Of a DNA stretch of 64,000 bases, positions 26,153-37,719 are shown one piece after another. The first letter of the stretch is position 1. Every line of letters starts with the position of its first letter. The notes beneath the pieces are model-generated. The model was not told the DNA's origin. It worked only from the letters and a program-made list of their open reading frames with translations, and made no database searches. This DNA comes from Epiperipatus broadwayi (lineage: Eukaryota > Onychophora > Udeonychophora > Euonychophora > Peripatidae): assembly GCA_028023455.1 (NCBI GenBank), contig JAQFVV010012670.1, forward strand, positions 870,001 to 934,000, read 5' to 3'. The position numbers and the translations under genes are program-made.

Positions 26153-26525
26153 ATAAGGGATTTGAACACAGACTTTCAAGCTCACTTCAGCTATCCACTG
26201 TATCTTATAAAACTGATACACATGACCACACACACGTGAAAAGGTAAATGATCTCCAATATACATATTTCGTGCTGAACTAACACTCATCTGTTGGTTCA
26301 GATCATCATCTTAATATAAACTGAGCACTGATTATATATATGTGGGAGATGATGATCTAGACCAATTGATGAGATTTGGTTCAGCATGAAATATGTATAT
26401 TAGAGATCATTTATCTTTTTCACATGTATGTGGTCATATGTATCGCCTATATGAAATAGAGTGGATAGCTGAAGGAGCTTGAAAGTCGGTGTTAACATCC
26501 TCTATATTACATTTAAACTTCAAGT
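26153..26525. repeat. Family A copy, near-palindromic, lacking its middle
   Basis: The left arm (26153-about 26325, minus sense) and right arm (about 26330-26511, plus sense) are reverse complements with mismatches and meet at TATTAAGATGATGATCTGAA-like wording. Both hammerhead cores are damaged: CAGATGA with an intact GAAA in the left arm, TTGATGA in the right arm. Confidence 0.8.
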
Positions 26526-26988
26526 GTATGAATTATGTTTGTATTTCAAAAGTAATAAACATGACAGAATTTTACTTAACCAAAAAGTTATTATTTAGAA
26601 ATGGAAGATGTGATTGCTAATTACCAGGATCACATTAATATGCGTATTCAACATATATATATATGTAAAATAACATATTAGTATTTGTGTATTATTAAGA
26701 TTTGTGGTTTTTTCAAGTTTGTAAACATTTAGTAATTTTCATTAAAAATAACATTTAAATTCAAATTTAAATCTAAAAATAAAAATATTTTTCTTTTTAT
26801 GTGTTTACTCTTTATATCGTTTACATAATTTAAGTCAAGTGAAATTATAATTACTCATAATTCATAAGGTCTTAACTGGGATAAAATTAACTTGGTAAAT
26901 AAATAATTATTGAGAAATAAAAATGATGATATTTTCCCACATATAAGAAGTAGAAATAGTATATTAGTTGTAAAAGATAATAAGCTAG

Positions 26989-27095
26989 TCAAGTTTTGGT
27001 GGTCGAGAGGTCAGCGACAGCTGCTTTACAAGCAGTTGTCCCGGGTTCGCGGGTTCGCTTCCCGGCTGATGCTATGACACATGAGAGAGAGAAAA
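26989..27095 (+). repeat. tRNA-derived SINE copy (family S1), best preserved
   Basis: TGGTGGTCGAGAGGTCAGCG carries the A box, GCTGCTTTACAAGCAG the anticodon-like hairpin, and GTCCCGGGTTCGCGGGTTCG then CTTCCCGGC a B-box arm with a partly repeated GGGTTCGC. It ends ATGACACATGAGAGAGAG. The loop TTTACAA would read as a TAC anticodon. The T-arm duplication and the missing acceptor pairing make a working tRNA unlikely. Confidence 0.8.
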
Positions 27096-27216
27096 AAAAG
27101 ATAATAAGTTTGCATGTACATTTGAAATGAAATGTTCATATCTTTCTAATACGTATTTTCTTTTATGTAGAAATCCGCTAGATATTTTAATTTCATTAAA
27201 TTATATCCTTTTTTTA

Positions 27217-27231
27217 TAAAAAAAAAAAAAG
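27217..27231. repeat. Poly-A run
   Basis: Simple homopolymer; no coding significance. Confidence 0.85.
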
Positions 27232-27933
27232 AAGAAATTTTGTATTTTTGATTCACTGATAATTGTTTTGTTATAATAATTATTAACCATTTTTGTGATG
27301 TGTCCAAGCCATTTCTGTTTAAATTCTTTATAATAATGCCAAATTGAACTAGAAACTTTTATTTTTTCCTGCCCCCCCCCCCCTAATATTAATTCCTGTT
27401 GCTGCTGTTGTTTTTTTATATGATTTACAAATCTTTTTTCATACACACTCACATATATACAATTCATTTTAGAAGGGTCTTGTAATCTTTGAGATGCTAA
27501 TTCCTTTTCTGTCTGATGTTCAAATCCAAGACAAGTAAAATTCTTTTCAAGATTTTTTTCTCAGGTAGCTGACCCAATGATAACCTGGCTGACCATCTGA
27601 CATTAATAAGTAAACAAGATTTTAGCTATCTTTAGCTAGAGGATAAAACAAGAATAGAAAAACTGTCAAACTCTCACTGCCTGGAAATTGATAAGCCTGG
27701 TATTTCCTTTTTCTTCACTATTCTTTTTGGAGAAACATTTGGGCTATTTTTTAAAAAGTTTACTTTTTACTATATAATTCTTTTTTTTTACATATAATAT
27801 ATTCTTCTGCACATGTAATACACACACATTAATTTCATTAATTAAATACCATGTGTGATTTAACATAGTGGTGGAGTGCCAGAGTCTGGAATAGGACCTA
27901 CAGTCTTCTTCTACATTTCGACTGACCTGCAGT

Positions 27934-27988
27934 CTTCTTCAGAGCAAGTTTATTTTGATCTTCTCAAAATAAACTTGCTCTGAAGAAG
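27934..27988. repeat. Perfect 25-bp hairpin beside a CTGAAGAAGCC...AAACGT motif
   Basis: 27934-27958 and 27964-27988 are exact reverse complements around a 5-base loop. The right arm runs into CTGAAGAAGCCAAAACGTAG, wording reminiscent of the CUGANGA...GAAAC hammerhead core but lacking the second half of stem II. An AATAAA follows near 28017. It could be the 3' end of a retroelement. Confidence 0.6.
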
Positions 27989-28049
27989 CCAAAACGTAGG
28001 AGTATGTATACATACGAATAAAGAGTTTTGCTAAAAAATGTTTGAAGTG

Positions 28050-28730
28050 GTTTGAATAAATTGTATTAAATAATATAATGTTACAAGAGTCTTGTTATGC
28101 AACAGATGGAGCATCCATCTACATTTCACAAGAAAGCTTTAATTTTTTATTTGTTACTAAATGATCTATGGACAAATCAAATAACATATATCACTTGTTG
28201 ATGAAGTATCTAAATATTATTAGCTGGAAACTAAATATACCAGTTTTATGAAGACTAGTTAGATGAGTACCAATGCTTTGATTGTAAAAGTGTAAAATAC
28301 AATAAAAACATGATGAAACTTTTATCTCTAGTGACTGTAGTGCCATACTCTTATAGTGCTGAACATTGGAATAAAAAATAGATAACTTTTTTTATTAGAA
28401 TAAAAGTTCCATAAAAATAATATTAATGATTTAATTTTTTTATTATTTTAACTTAAAGCTGTTATCAAAAGTTAATTCTGTATTTATTAAATACTTAAAT
28501 GTTTCCGCAATGAATCTTCTTTGATTATGCTATCACAGTAGTGAAATAGCTACAGCAAAATAACAATTAACATAAAATCTTATAAACATTGTCTTGGAAA
28601 AACATTGACTGTATAAAATAAAAATTATCTTCATTAACTAATCATACTTAATTCATTGGAAAAGTAAATGTTATATTGATAGTTATATTATAAGACATAT
28701 TTTAAATAAATAAAATTGCATATAGTAAAA
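28050..28730. other. AT-rich sequence, no recognised feature
   Basis: Nothing recognised. Confidence 0.5.
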
Positions 28731-28732
28731 GT

Positions 28733-28761
28733 GTTGTTGCTGTTATTGTTATTACTATTAT

Positions 28762-28826
<65 letters not shown>

Positions 28827-28893
28827 TTACTACTACTGCTGCTGTTGCTGCTGCTACTAATACTACTATTACCACCACCACCACCACCACCAT

Positions 28894-28991
<98 letters not shown>

Positions 28992-28994
28992 TTA
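28733..28994. repeat. Long (ACT)n trinucleotide array with an ACC insert
   Basis: About 260 bp of ACT triplets with occasional ATT, GCT and GTT variants. A pure CCA block (about 28871-28891) sits in the middle. The three long homopolymer-rich frames across it (Leu, Ser and Val runs) follow from the triplet period and are not evidence of genes. Confidence 0.97.
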
Positions 28995-29039
28995 AGTAAC
29001 ATTAGCTTATCATCTATTTTGGTGGTGATCATCATATAA

Positions 29040-31585
29040 ATAGTATTTATTTAGAATGACCATTTATTTGACTTTTCAGATTTCTTAAAAGCTTATTCAT
29101 TATTGTGGAATTCATCCATATCATAGTTACTTTTCTCTTTCTTTTTAATCATCAATCTTTGTGAGTGTTAAACATTTTCTAGTGAATTAGATTATCTCAA
29201 TATGCCCCAAATAGGATAATTTTGATCTTATCATTTGCATTTCAAGAAATAGTTCAGGTAAAATCTGTTGGAAATCTCAAAAATCTTTATCAGCACCATG
29301 TACCCCATAATCTAATTTTCATGTCTATAGAGAATCACAATACTATAGCTATTAAAAAATCTCCAATATTTGATTTTACACATTATTGTGTCAGATATTT
29401 GGAAAGTGATATGAATAATCTTAATGATGTAACTGTAAATTTTATTAAAATTTCAACATTTCAATTATATTTTAGTTTAATGAAATTATTGTTTTATCTA
29501 TAAGAATTTTTTATGAATATCTGAATATAAAATTGCTACTGACATAAATTTTCTCGGCAATTGGCTTCATATTTCATCCAGTTTTATTCTCTATTCCTGA
29601 AGAATTCTAGATTAATAGCTTCACTTCTTCACACATCATTAGGCTATATGCAATCTTTTAATATATGTCAATAATAACAGCATCATGAAATCAAGAAAAT
29701 ATATTAATTGGAAAGTTGTTCTTAGTGAATATTAACTTACTTGATGAAAACTTCGTAAGAAAGAAAATATGTATTGTTATGCGATTATCATTGGAATATA
29801 TAATAAAAATATTAGTTAGGCATTTTACGACAGTAGTAGAGTAACAACTATAAGTTTAAGGAATGAATTGTCTCTTTGTTCTGAATTGCCACATAATTTC
29901 TTAAACAGTCACCATTCTATTATTATTATTTACTAGACATTTTAATTATTACTATATTCATAATCTTCACATCAGGTTGAAAATGTTATCTTGTAGGTTT
30001 TATTTGAAGAGCCACTACAGTCTTGACAAGTTATTTGTATATAATGCCATTTTGGTTAATCTGGTTAACCTTCTTTATTTAGTGTAATATGTTTCAATTT
30101 CTTGTAAATTACACATGCAAATCGTCCATGCTATGTAAATCTGGACTAACTATTTGTACTATACTCGATTGAGACTTGTATTTCTGTATAACCTTCCATA
30201 TTTGAGTTATAGTGTAAATAAAGTTTATTTGGGGGGGAATAAAAACCGCCATTTTTGCGGAAAATTTTATCTAGAGACAGTTACTTTGCATTAATAATTC
30301 CATTTGATAGTAAATTACTTTTATATTTATACTTTATTATATATGCTATTTATGGGTTATTTAGGATTTTTATGAATGTGAGCTTATATAAAATTATTTT
30401 ATCTTGCACACACGAGCGTACAGAACAACTTTCATATCTTTTTATTGAATTAAATCAGCAGGATATATAAAAATCATGTTCGTAACATTTTCTAACTACA
30501 TTTAAATTTAAATGTGTAATATAATTAATAAGTAGAAGCGTATAAAAAAATTGTTTTCTTTTAATAATTGTTTTTAAGGTTGTTTTTATTCAATCAACTT
30601 TTTTTTTATATAATTCAGATATTTGTTTAGTTTTTTTCTATAGCAATTTCTGTGTACAATTTTCTCCTCTTTCTCCTCATGTATTCATCAGAATCTCGCT
30701 CGTTATATGTGAATTTATAATATTATGTGAACAGTTTACACTTTTATTTTAAAGGTTTAGAAAAACTATTCTAATAATAGAATTTCGTTTAACGCAGCGA
30801 GGTAACTAATGTACGAAATGAGCAAACCCAATAAAAACACAAACTTTCACCTTTCTATTATACTTCTTAAATATAATGAGTTTAAGAAATGGAAGTAAAT
30901 TATCAACAATTTTTTTTACTAAAGAAAAAATAATATATATATTTTTTATAATAAAAATAGTAACAAGAGTAAGACTTGTTGTATTCCCAGCATATGAGCA
31001 AAGAGTAGTCTAGTTTTTATGTGAATGGAGGTCGTGATTCTCAAGGGTGACCTACATCCAAGGCATTGTTAAAATAACTAATTTAAAGTGATTTAGATGC
31101 TCTCTTGCATTGCTAATCTTTTAACTATTCGTTTTACTTTTCTATTTAATCATAGTTAAAATCAAACCAAGTTATAATCGAACTTAAAATGAACATTCCC
31201 CCCCCCCCTTTCTCTCTCTCTTTTTCAGAACGATATATATTTTTTCATTGAGAATATATAATGTGTGTAACTCAAGTTCTGTGCCTAAAGGCAAGTAAAG
31301 CAACGAGGCAACGGAGTACTACGAGTGAGTGAAAATACTTAATCATCATTTGTAGTATATTATAAATAATAAGGTATAATATATTCAACTCTTTTACCAG
31401 AGACAAGTTGGATACTAGCGTTCTATGAATAAGTGATAATACGCGATCATCATCAATAATTTGATATTACTAATAAAATTTATTCCATATCTATTTCACA
31501 CACGCACACACACACTAAAAAACTGAAGATCAAGAATTTATTAATTATTTAAATAATAAGTATTTAAAAAATACAATAATTATTT
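29040..31585. other. AT-rich sequence, no supported gene
   Basis: A 93-residue frame at 29222-29503 (contains FDFTHYCVRYLESDMNNLND) looks less biased than its neighbours, but I recognise no family. A G-run near 30230 and a C-run with CT repeats near 31198-31224 are simple repeats. Confidence 0.4.
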
Positions 31586-31590
31586 TAAAT

Positions 31591-31705
31591 ATAGGGGATT
31601 TGAACTCAGACTTTCAAGCAACCTTCAACTATCCACAATATCTCATACTACCGATACACTTGACCACAATGTAGAACAGATAAATAATCACCCATATAAT
31701 TATTT
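31591..31705 (-). repeat. Family A terminal fragment
   Basis: GGGGATTTGAACTCAGACTT, CAACTATCCACAATATCTCA and TAAATAATCACC match the terminal 110 bp of family A. The hammerhead region is absent. Confidence 0.8.
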
Positions 31706-32129
31706 TGTTTTTCAAAATCTTATCTTATTTTCCTGTCATATTTTTCATCTTAGTAATTGATTAAGAATATCTCTTATAGATAGCTTATCTCTATTTGATA
31801 TGTCAGGGTTTTTTTTAGGTTTTTGATTCTTACATATATATATATTTTTTTTTAATGTTAGTCTTAAATACCTTCTTTTCTCCTTTTTTAAATTTTCTTT
31901 TCAATTAGACAGACATCATTGTAAATGATTAATCCATCATCATTGCCTGGAATTAAGCCTGGAATAAAGTCAGAAAAAATTATATTACAGTAGTTGAAGA
32001 ATTCCAACCAAAAACTTTTTTCTTGTAATAAGTAGATATCTAATTATCAAAATCATCCTTAGCAAAGCAGTTGTTTGGAATGGTATGCACTGAAAATTAA
32101 ATGAAACAAAGGTATAGTCTTATTTGATT

Positions 32130-32530
32130 TATATGTTGGACTATTTCCAACATCTAATATGAGTATTGAATGTCTTTAGAAAAATTTAACTTTATTTAAA
32201 TATTCCAAATACATTCAACAATTAGTAATAGTACAATGGTTAGTATATACACAATGTTTTGAGAGGTATTATTCTCCCCTCTTCTTCAGGTATTGCTAGC
32301 CTGACCAGTGACAGTACTAACATGGGATTCGAACCTGGACCCTTAGATTCTTCAGCAACTGAGCCATTCTGCCAAAGGCAACAGTCAGTAAAAATATATA
32401 TTTATCTATGAGATTCCTCCTGATTTCTCACTTTTTTCTAAGAGCAAAGTTGATTAGTGGTTTCCATACTCATATTAAATAATGGAAATACAACTAAAAC
32501 ATCATCTTCACAAACCTTTGGAAAATACCA
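32130..32530 (-). repeat. Solo PLE pseudo-LTR
   Basis: In reverse complement, this segment carries the same ordered landmarks as 4738-5170: CCACTAATCAAC, TTGCTCTTAG, a tRNA-like part with TGGCTCAG and GGTTCGAATCC, GTACTGTCACTGGTCAG, a hammerhead-like part, ATAAAGTTAAATTTTTCT, ACATTCAAT and GATGTTGGAAATAGTCC. No PLE coding sequence is attached on either side. It is less eroded than the pseudo-LTRs around the PLE at 5-7 kb. Confidence 0.78.
32238..32302 (-). ncRNA. Hammerhead-like fold in solo PLE pseudo-LTR
   Basis: On the minus strand CTGAAGA (32283-32289) matches CUGANGA. AGAGG and CCTCT can form a 5-bp stem II, and CAAAAC follows where CGAAAC is expected (a likely CG-to-CA mutation). GCTAGCAATAC upstream can pair with GTGTATATACTAAC downstream in two blocks as stem I. 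The G12 change probably abolishes cleavage. Confidence 0.5.
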
Positions 32531-33845
32531 AAGTATAGTCTATTTCCAGTATTTGCACATCTCTAGCAACTTTTTTTCTTTTGTTTCAACTGAATCTGTA
32601 GTTTTCATCAGAGATCTAGAAATATTATATATTTTAAATAGTTTTAAATTTTGAAGGTTTAACCAAACAATTTTAAAATATTATTTGAAAAGTGCAAAAA
32701 GGACAATTTGTATTATTATATTCTTGAACAGGTTTTTTATAATAATGTTTATAATTTCTATTGAAAGTTAGTTGAAGTGCATCAAAATATAACTGAACTG
32801 TTATAAGAATTTATAAAACTGTACATGTAACAAAAATAAAAACTCATTTCAATATAATTTGTTATAATTTAAATAAATAATATATATAAACCAGAGTACA
32901 CTTTTAAAAACGAAGTTGGAGAAGAGTCATAAAATTTCCTTGCTTAATGTAGCAAAAAATCTGGATTAGCATAAATCTTGACAGGTAACTAATTCAACAT
33001 AAACAAGATGTTATCTTCGTATTCATGGTACAGGTGAAAATAGAAATACTGTAGTAATATTATTTATTCATCTTTTCTCAAACTATCAGCAAAACATCCA
33101 ATTAGTATAGAGATGTCACAAATTTCTTTTTAAAAAACTTTTTTTTTTAAAATTCGGCATATTATTCTTTTTTTTAATTAGATAAACATTATCATTCTTT
33201 TTCATCTTTTTTTTTTTATGAAAAAAATTAATAGGAAAGTAATATCAAAGTATTTAAAAGTCTAAAAAAAAAAAAGTAATTAAAAAAAAATTAACGCAAT
33301 AAGATGATGGAAAATAATAATTAAAAGAATGGATTCAGTTTGAAAAATCTGTGATTGGATGTTTTTATAAAGGCTACTGATGAAAATATGATGAGTTAGA
33401 AGAAAAGGCTGGCCAAGATGTCAGTAGAGTGTCGAGATGTCTTAGGATAACCTTGAATTGATAGAAAGTATTAACTTTTAAAAAGTTATCAAAATACACT
33501 TTTATCAAATTCAAATGATCAAAGACATCAATTCAAATTATCCTGTCAATACTCAAGGCCACTAGAGGGAGCCAAGGACTCCAGTTAACACTGTTTCTGG
33601 CTCACTGTTTCATTCCCTTTTTTCTAGTTCAGGAAATTAAATTTCTCTAAAACTATCCCTATTAAAAAGAGGAGTTTTTTAGCTCTCTTTTCATATACAA
33701 GTTATATCAATAATGTAATCACAAATAAGCATAATTTCAACTTTTATAAAAACGCTATGTAAATATATGGCAGCCACTGAAATTACAAACGATTTCTACA
33801 GAAATTTTACCTTTTAATGAAAATTTTCATTTCACTTAATTTTGT
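32530..33845. other. AT-rich sequence, no recognised gene
   Basis: A short inverted pair (ATAACCTTGAATTGAT near 33447 and ATCAATTCAAATTATC near 33528) is the only structure noticed. Confidence 0.45.
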
Positions 33846-33851
33846 TGAATG

Positions 33852-34427
33852 TGCAGTATATTGGCTCTTCAATTACTGCAAACGAAAGTTAATTTGCGAA
33901 CTAGTTGGTTTAATTCTCAACGCAGATCGATGCTTACTAATTTACAGTTTATACAAAGTTCTGATTCCCGCCGAGCTGTGTTAAAAAAATACACTATGTA
34001 TACTCGATAATGAATACTCGCACGATAATTCTGAATGTATAGTATTTACATCTAACTTCTCTTCTTTCTCCACGAGGGTAATAAGCAATTCCCATGCTAT
34101 TCTCTTGCAACTGATGCTCTTCTCAAATTCATTTAAAACGCTCTGTACTCACTCTGTTGTTCTTTTCAAAATGGCCCCCCTTTTATGTTTGCTTTTTTTT
34201 TGTTTTCTGGAGTAACTCATAAATTAAGGTGGGATTTAATTAAATTGGGTTTTTCTAATTAAATTCCTTCGTTATCTGTTTAATTAGTTTGTTACAATTG
34301 ATTGCATTTCAAGCTAAACGTCTATGATTAAAATATTAGTAGCAAAATTTAAAGATTTAACAATAAAATAATATTTTAGAATAAGATACTTTCGTATGTA
34401 CATTTAATTTAAAATGCATATATTACA
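33852..34427 (-). repeat. 3' LTR of the gag-only element
   Basis: Direct repeat of 35943-36520 with scattered substitutions, several of the CG/TA type. TG...CA ends. Confidence 0.92.
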
Positions 34428-34439
34428 ATACCTCTCCTT

Positions 34440-34880
34440 ACTCCAGAAAAACCCATGATGTGACTCCTCAGTGATTTACCAAACTGGAGAAAAACTTTAT
34501 TTTTACGATTAACCAATGTAACTTGGAAATTTGTGCAAATTCTTTTTCCTTGCTGCCCTGAGTGCCTTTTCCTCCCACTTGGAGAGAGTCTGATTTTTTC
34601 CTTGCTCTACAGTTTTTGTATCTGGCAGTCACTGGTTAAAGATTGCCGCTCTTCTAAAAAATCTTCGGAAGTGTCTTCTTCATTTTCACTTTCGGCCATT
34701 TTTTCTTGTGGCTCCATTTCATACAGCTGCCAACTCTCTACCTGTTCAGATAATTCTGACATTGCGAGTTTACTTTGCAATTTTTCACTAAGTTCTGAGT
34801 TTTGTTGTTCAAGTTCTATTACTCGTTGTCTAGAAACCTTCAATCTTACTTGAAATTCTTCGAGTTCAGCTGATTCTGTT
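34440..34880 (-). pseudogene. Coiled-coil reading frame at the 3' end of the gag-only element
   Basis: A minus-strand frame from about 34880 to 34607 encodes KVSRQRVIELEQQNSELSEK and continues with heptad-like hydrophobic spacing, then an acidic patch (MAESENEEDTSEDFLEE). It lies in a different frame from gag and starts where gag stops, so it may be a second ORF read by frameshift or a gag extension separated by a mutation. Beyond its stop, the reading PSGRKRHSGQQGKRICTNFQ followed by basic residues up to the polypurine tract suggests a leftover polyprotein tail. No domain is recognised; the coiled-coil prediction is by eye. Confidence 0.5.
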
Positions 34881-34901
34881 TTATGGCCTGCTGACTTTGT
34901 G

Positions 34902-35887
34902 CTAGGGATGATTGCAGCTTTGTTTTTCTGTGACCAACATATCCATCATCTGTATGTGAATCTGGGGTTCCTCTTTCATAGAATCTTGCTCTTTACTCTG
35001 CTTCTGTTCAGAGTCTTTCCAATCATCTTCAAATTGATTTTGTAATTTAATGATCTCTGTTTGTGCTTGTGAAATGGTCCTATCTCTTTCCCCCTTGGCA
35101 AATATATATTTAATACTATACGCTCTACCATTTGTGTCTGGACTATATTTCCTTTGTCGACCATCCCTTTTTGGTGATTGTCTGCATGCACGTGCAAGGT
35201 GGCCCTTAGTTCGGCAATTGAAACACGTTTCTTGTTTCCATTTGCATTCCTTAGATATGTGTCCTGTTTTCCCACAGCAGTAGCATTTAATTATGTTATT
35301 TCTCTGGGGTTCCCATTGAAACGAACGTATTTCCGCTTTATCAGTTTTGAAAACTTGCTCGTAACTTTTCTCTTTTGATCTGAAGGCCTGTGCCTGTTCT
35401 AGAATTAGCTCAAACATTATTCCTTTCTTTATAGCACTTTCAACGGTTAGGTCTGCCTCTGTTAACAGCTGTTGTCTGATTCTGTCATCAGACATTCCCC
35501 ATAACAGTTGATCTAATAATATTTCTTCTACGAAATCACGGTACACACAATCTTTCGCTAGCTCCTTGAGAGCTAAAGTATACTGTTTGATTGTTTCACT
35601 ATTTAGTTGTTTTCTGTATGCTGGGATGGGCGAGGGCTAAAAAATTTGTTTAGCTGTTGGGATAATTCCTTGAATGGAACATTCTCATCTACGGGATTTT
35701 GGTATAATTTATTGGCGATTTCAATAATTTTTCCCCCTGAGAAACATAAGAGGGTGGCTACTTTCCACTTGTTGTCTTCAATGCCATTTAAAATGAAGAA
35801 ATTTTCGATTTGTGACAGGTATAGTGGCCAATCGGCTGCGTTTTCCACGTCAAACTCTCCAATAGAGTTTTGTCCAAAAACTGACAT
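34902..35887 (-). pseudogene. gag: gag with two CCHC zinc knuckles (one frameshift)
   Basis: The likely start is ATG at 35887 (MSVFGQNSIGEFDVENAADW...). The first 94 residues (to 35603) and the next 214-residue frame (35546-34902) belong together: around 35620-35640 the frame changes, and the other frame reads IPAYRKQLNSETIKQYTLAL, bridging them. The N-terminal part (WPLYLSQIENFFILNGIED, LLCFSGGKIIEIANKL) has the character of retrotransposon gag capsid regions. Two CX2CX4HX4C knuckles follow, at residues 88-101 and 108-121 of the second frame (CYCCGKTGHISKEC and CFNCRTKGHLARAC). The total is about 328 residues. Gag would form the particle and bind element RNA; replication would need enzymes supplied by another element. 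The frameshift means this copy is not translated intact. Confidence 0.85.
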
Positions 35888-35942
35888 TTTCTAATTAATA
35901 GCTGGTTATTCACTGTGGTTTTTAGGTTTGAATGTGCCAGAT

Positions 35943-36520
35943 TGCAGTATATTGGTTCTTCAATTACTGCACATGAAAGTTAATTTGCGAACTAGTTGGT
36001 TTAATTCTCAACACAGATCGATGCTTACTAATTTACAGTTTATACAAAGTTCTGATTCCTGCCGAGCTGTGTTAGAAAAATACACTATGTACACTTGATA
36101 ATGAATACTCGCACAATAATTCTGAATGTATAGTTTCTATGTCTAACTTCTCTTCTTTCTCCATGAGGGTAATATGCAATTCCCACACTATTCTCTTGCA
36201 ACTGATGCTCTTCTCAAATTCACTTAAAACGCTCTGTACTCACTCTGTTGTTCTTTTCAAAATACCCCCCCTTTTATATGTTTGCTTTCTTTTGTTTTCT
36301 GGAGTAACTCTTATAAATTAAGGTGAGATTTAATTAAATTGGGTTTTGCTAATTAAATTCCTTTGTTATCTGTTTAATTAGTTTGTTACAATTGATTGCA
36401 TTTCAAGCTAACGTCTATGATTAAAATATTAGTAGCAAAATTTAAAGATTTAACAATAAAATAATATTTTAGAATAAGATACTTTTGTATGTACGTTTAA
36501 TTTAAAATGCATATATTACA
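35943..36520 (-). repeat. 5' LTR of the gag-only element
   Basis: Partner of 33852-34427. Because the element is on the minus strand, this LTR would drive transcription leftward into gag. Confidence 0.92.
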
Positions 36521-36529
36521 GAATGAATG

Positions 36530-37395
36530 AGAGGGTCCAGTTGTTGGGAGGACTCCCAGGGGTCTAAATCTTAGTTCTTTTGAGGGAGGGGTCTGGGATG
36601 AGGGCGCTGTGGTGATCGTAACCAACATTGGTTTTTTTCATTCACAAGATAAAAAAAATAATGTTACTTATGGTGATTCTTTAACGTTATCATTATGAGT
36701 GATTTTATCCATGTATTATTGCAAAATAGGTTGCAGTTTAGCCTCATGATTCTAATTACAAATGATCCACCTTATTTAATTTTATTACTTCCAATGTTGC
36801 TATTGATAGGGCTGGTCTTTTACTGTTCATATGATTTTCATGATGGATTAGAATGGTTTTCAGCAGAGACATTTTGAAGCTTGGATTTTTTCCCCTTGTT
36901 CTCCATAGGTTTTTCATAATTTTTCCAAAGTATTCAGGATTTCTCTCTTGTGGAGATATTCAAGGCCATTTGGAAGACCTGAACAGTAGATTGATTTAGT
37001 CCATATTTTATGTTATCTCCAAGTGTTTTCCTATTTCTCAACTTTCCCAATACTGTACTCCTAAAAGACTATTCATATGTGATTTCTAGACTTTAAAAAT
37101 AATACCTAATTGTAACATTCATTTATCTTTAATGATTAATACAAACCCTTTCCACATCCCTTTTCATATGTATCCTTTCCCCTTCACTATGTTGCTCCAG
37201 AATTTCATTTTTACCATTCTTTGTAAACTTCTTATTTAACTATATTTGTATCTTTTTTTTGGTGAATAAACTTTCATCACTGAGAAAAAAATTATCATGT
37301 CAATAATAATAATTAATTAATTACCATGAGTACCTGTTGTTTTTAAATATCTTTTGATTAAAAATATATTAGACTCTATTAATTATTAAACTATT
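36530..37395. other. Sequence without recognised gene
   Basis: The 60-residue frame at 36695-36877 has no motif. Nothing else recognised. Confidence 0.45.
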
Positions 37396-37399
37396 TACT

Positions 37400-37712
37400 T
37401 GAACGTTCCATCATCAGATTTTCAATGAAATGGATAGCTGAGGAGTTGAGGGTTGGAGTAGTTTGAGACCTGTCCATTAAAGTATAAAGATTGGCTATCT
37501 TAATATAAAGCTGAGCACTGATTGTATATATGTGTGGAGATAGTAATCTGGACCAATTGATGATTTTTGGTTTAGCATGAAATATGTATATTGGTGATTA
37601 TTTATCTTTTCAACATGTGTATGATCAGGTGGGTCAGCAATATGAGATGGCATGGAGAGTTGAAGGTCGTGTGAAAGTTTGAGTTCGAATCCCTTATATA
37701 TTTTACTCTTAC
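37400..37712 (+). repeat. Family A copy (single plus-sense unit, partial)
   Basis: CATCATCAGATTTTCAATGA, CCTGTCCATTAAAGTAT, ATCTTAATATAAAGCTGAGC and GTTCGAATCCCTTATATATT follow the family order. The hammerhead core is mutated to TTGATGA with stem II partly lost, while GAAA is retained. Confidence 0.85.
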
Positions 37713-37719
37713 AACTTAA

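Larger units (their letters stand above)
33852..36520 (-). mobile_element. Non-autonomous LTR retrotransposon carrying gag only
   Basis: Two near-identical direct LTRs (33852-34427 and 35943-36520; 576 and 578 bp) bound a 1.5-kb interior, and a 5-bp target duplication GAATG occurs at 33847-33851 and 36521-36525. On the minus strand the LTR begins TGTAATATATGC and ends ATACTGCA. A purine-rich tract, GTAAGGAGAGGTAT, lies directly before the 3' LTR. A candidate primer-binding site, TGGCACATTCAAACC, lies three bases after the 5' LTR. The interior encodes gag with CCHC knuckles, but protease, reverse transcriptase, RNase H and integrase are absent. The layout resembles the class called TR-GAG. Confidence 0.92.

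Noticed and set aside
26989-27095. Functional tRNA gene
   Set aside because: The acceptor stem does not pair, the T-arm is partly duplicated and the sequence is one of several dispersed copies, so a SINE is the better reading.
28688-29039. Long frames encoding poly-Ser, poly-Leu and poly-Val
   Set aside because: They follow directly from the (ACT)n triplet array, which leaves all frames of the period open. No flanking domain or start context supports a gene.
35050-35378. Plus-strand frames opposite gag (77 and 66 residues)
   Set aside because: Antisense shadows of the CCHC gag, with cysteine-rich composition explained by the opposite strand.
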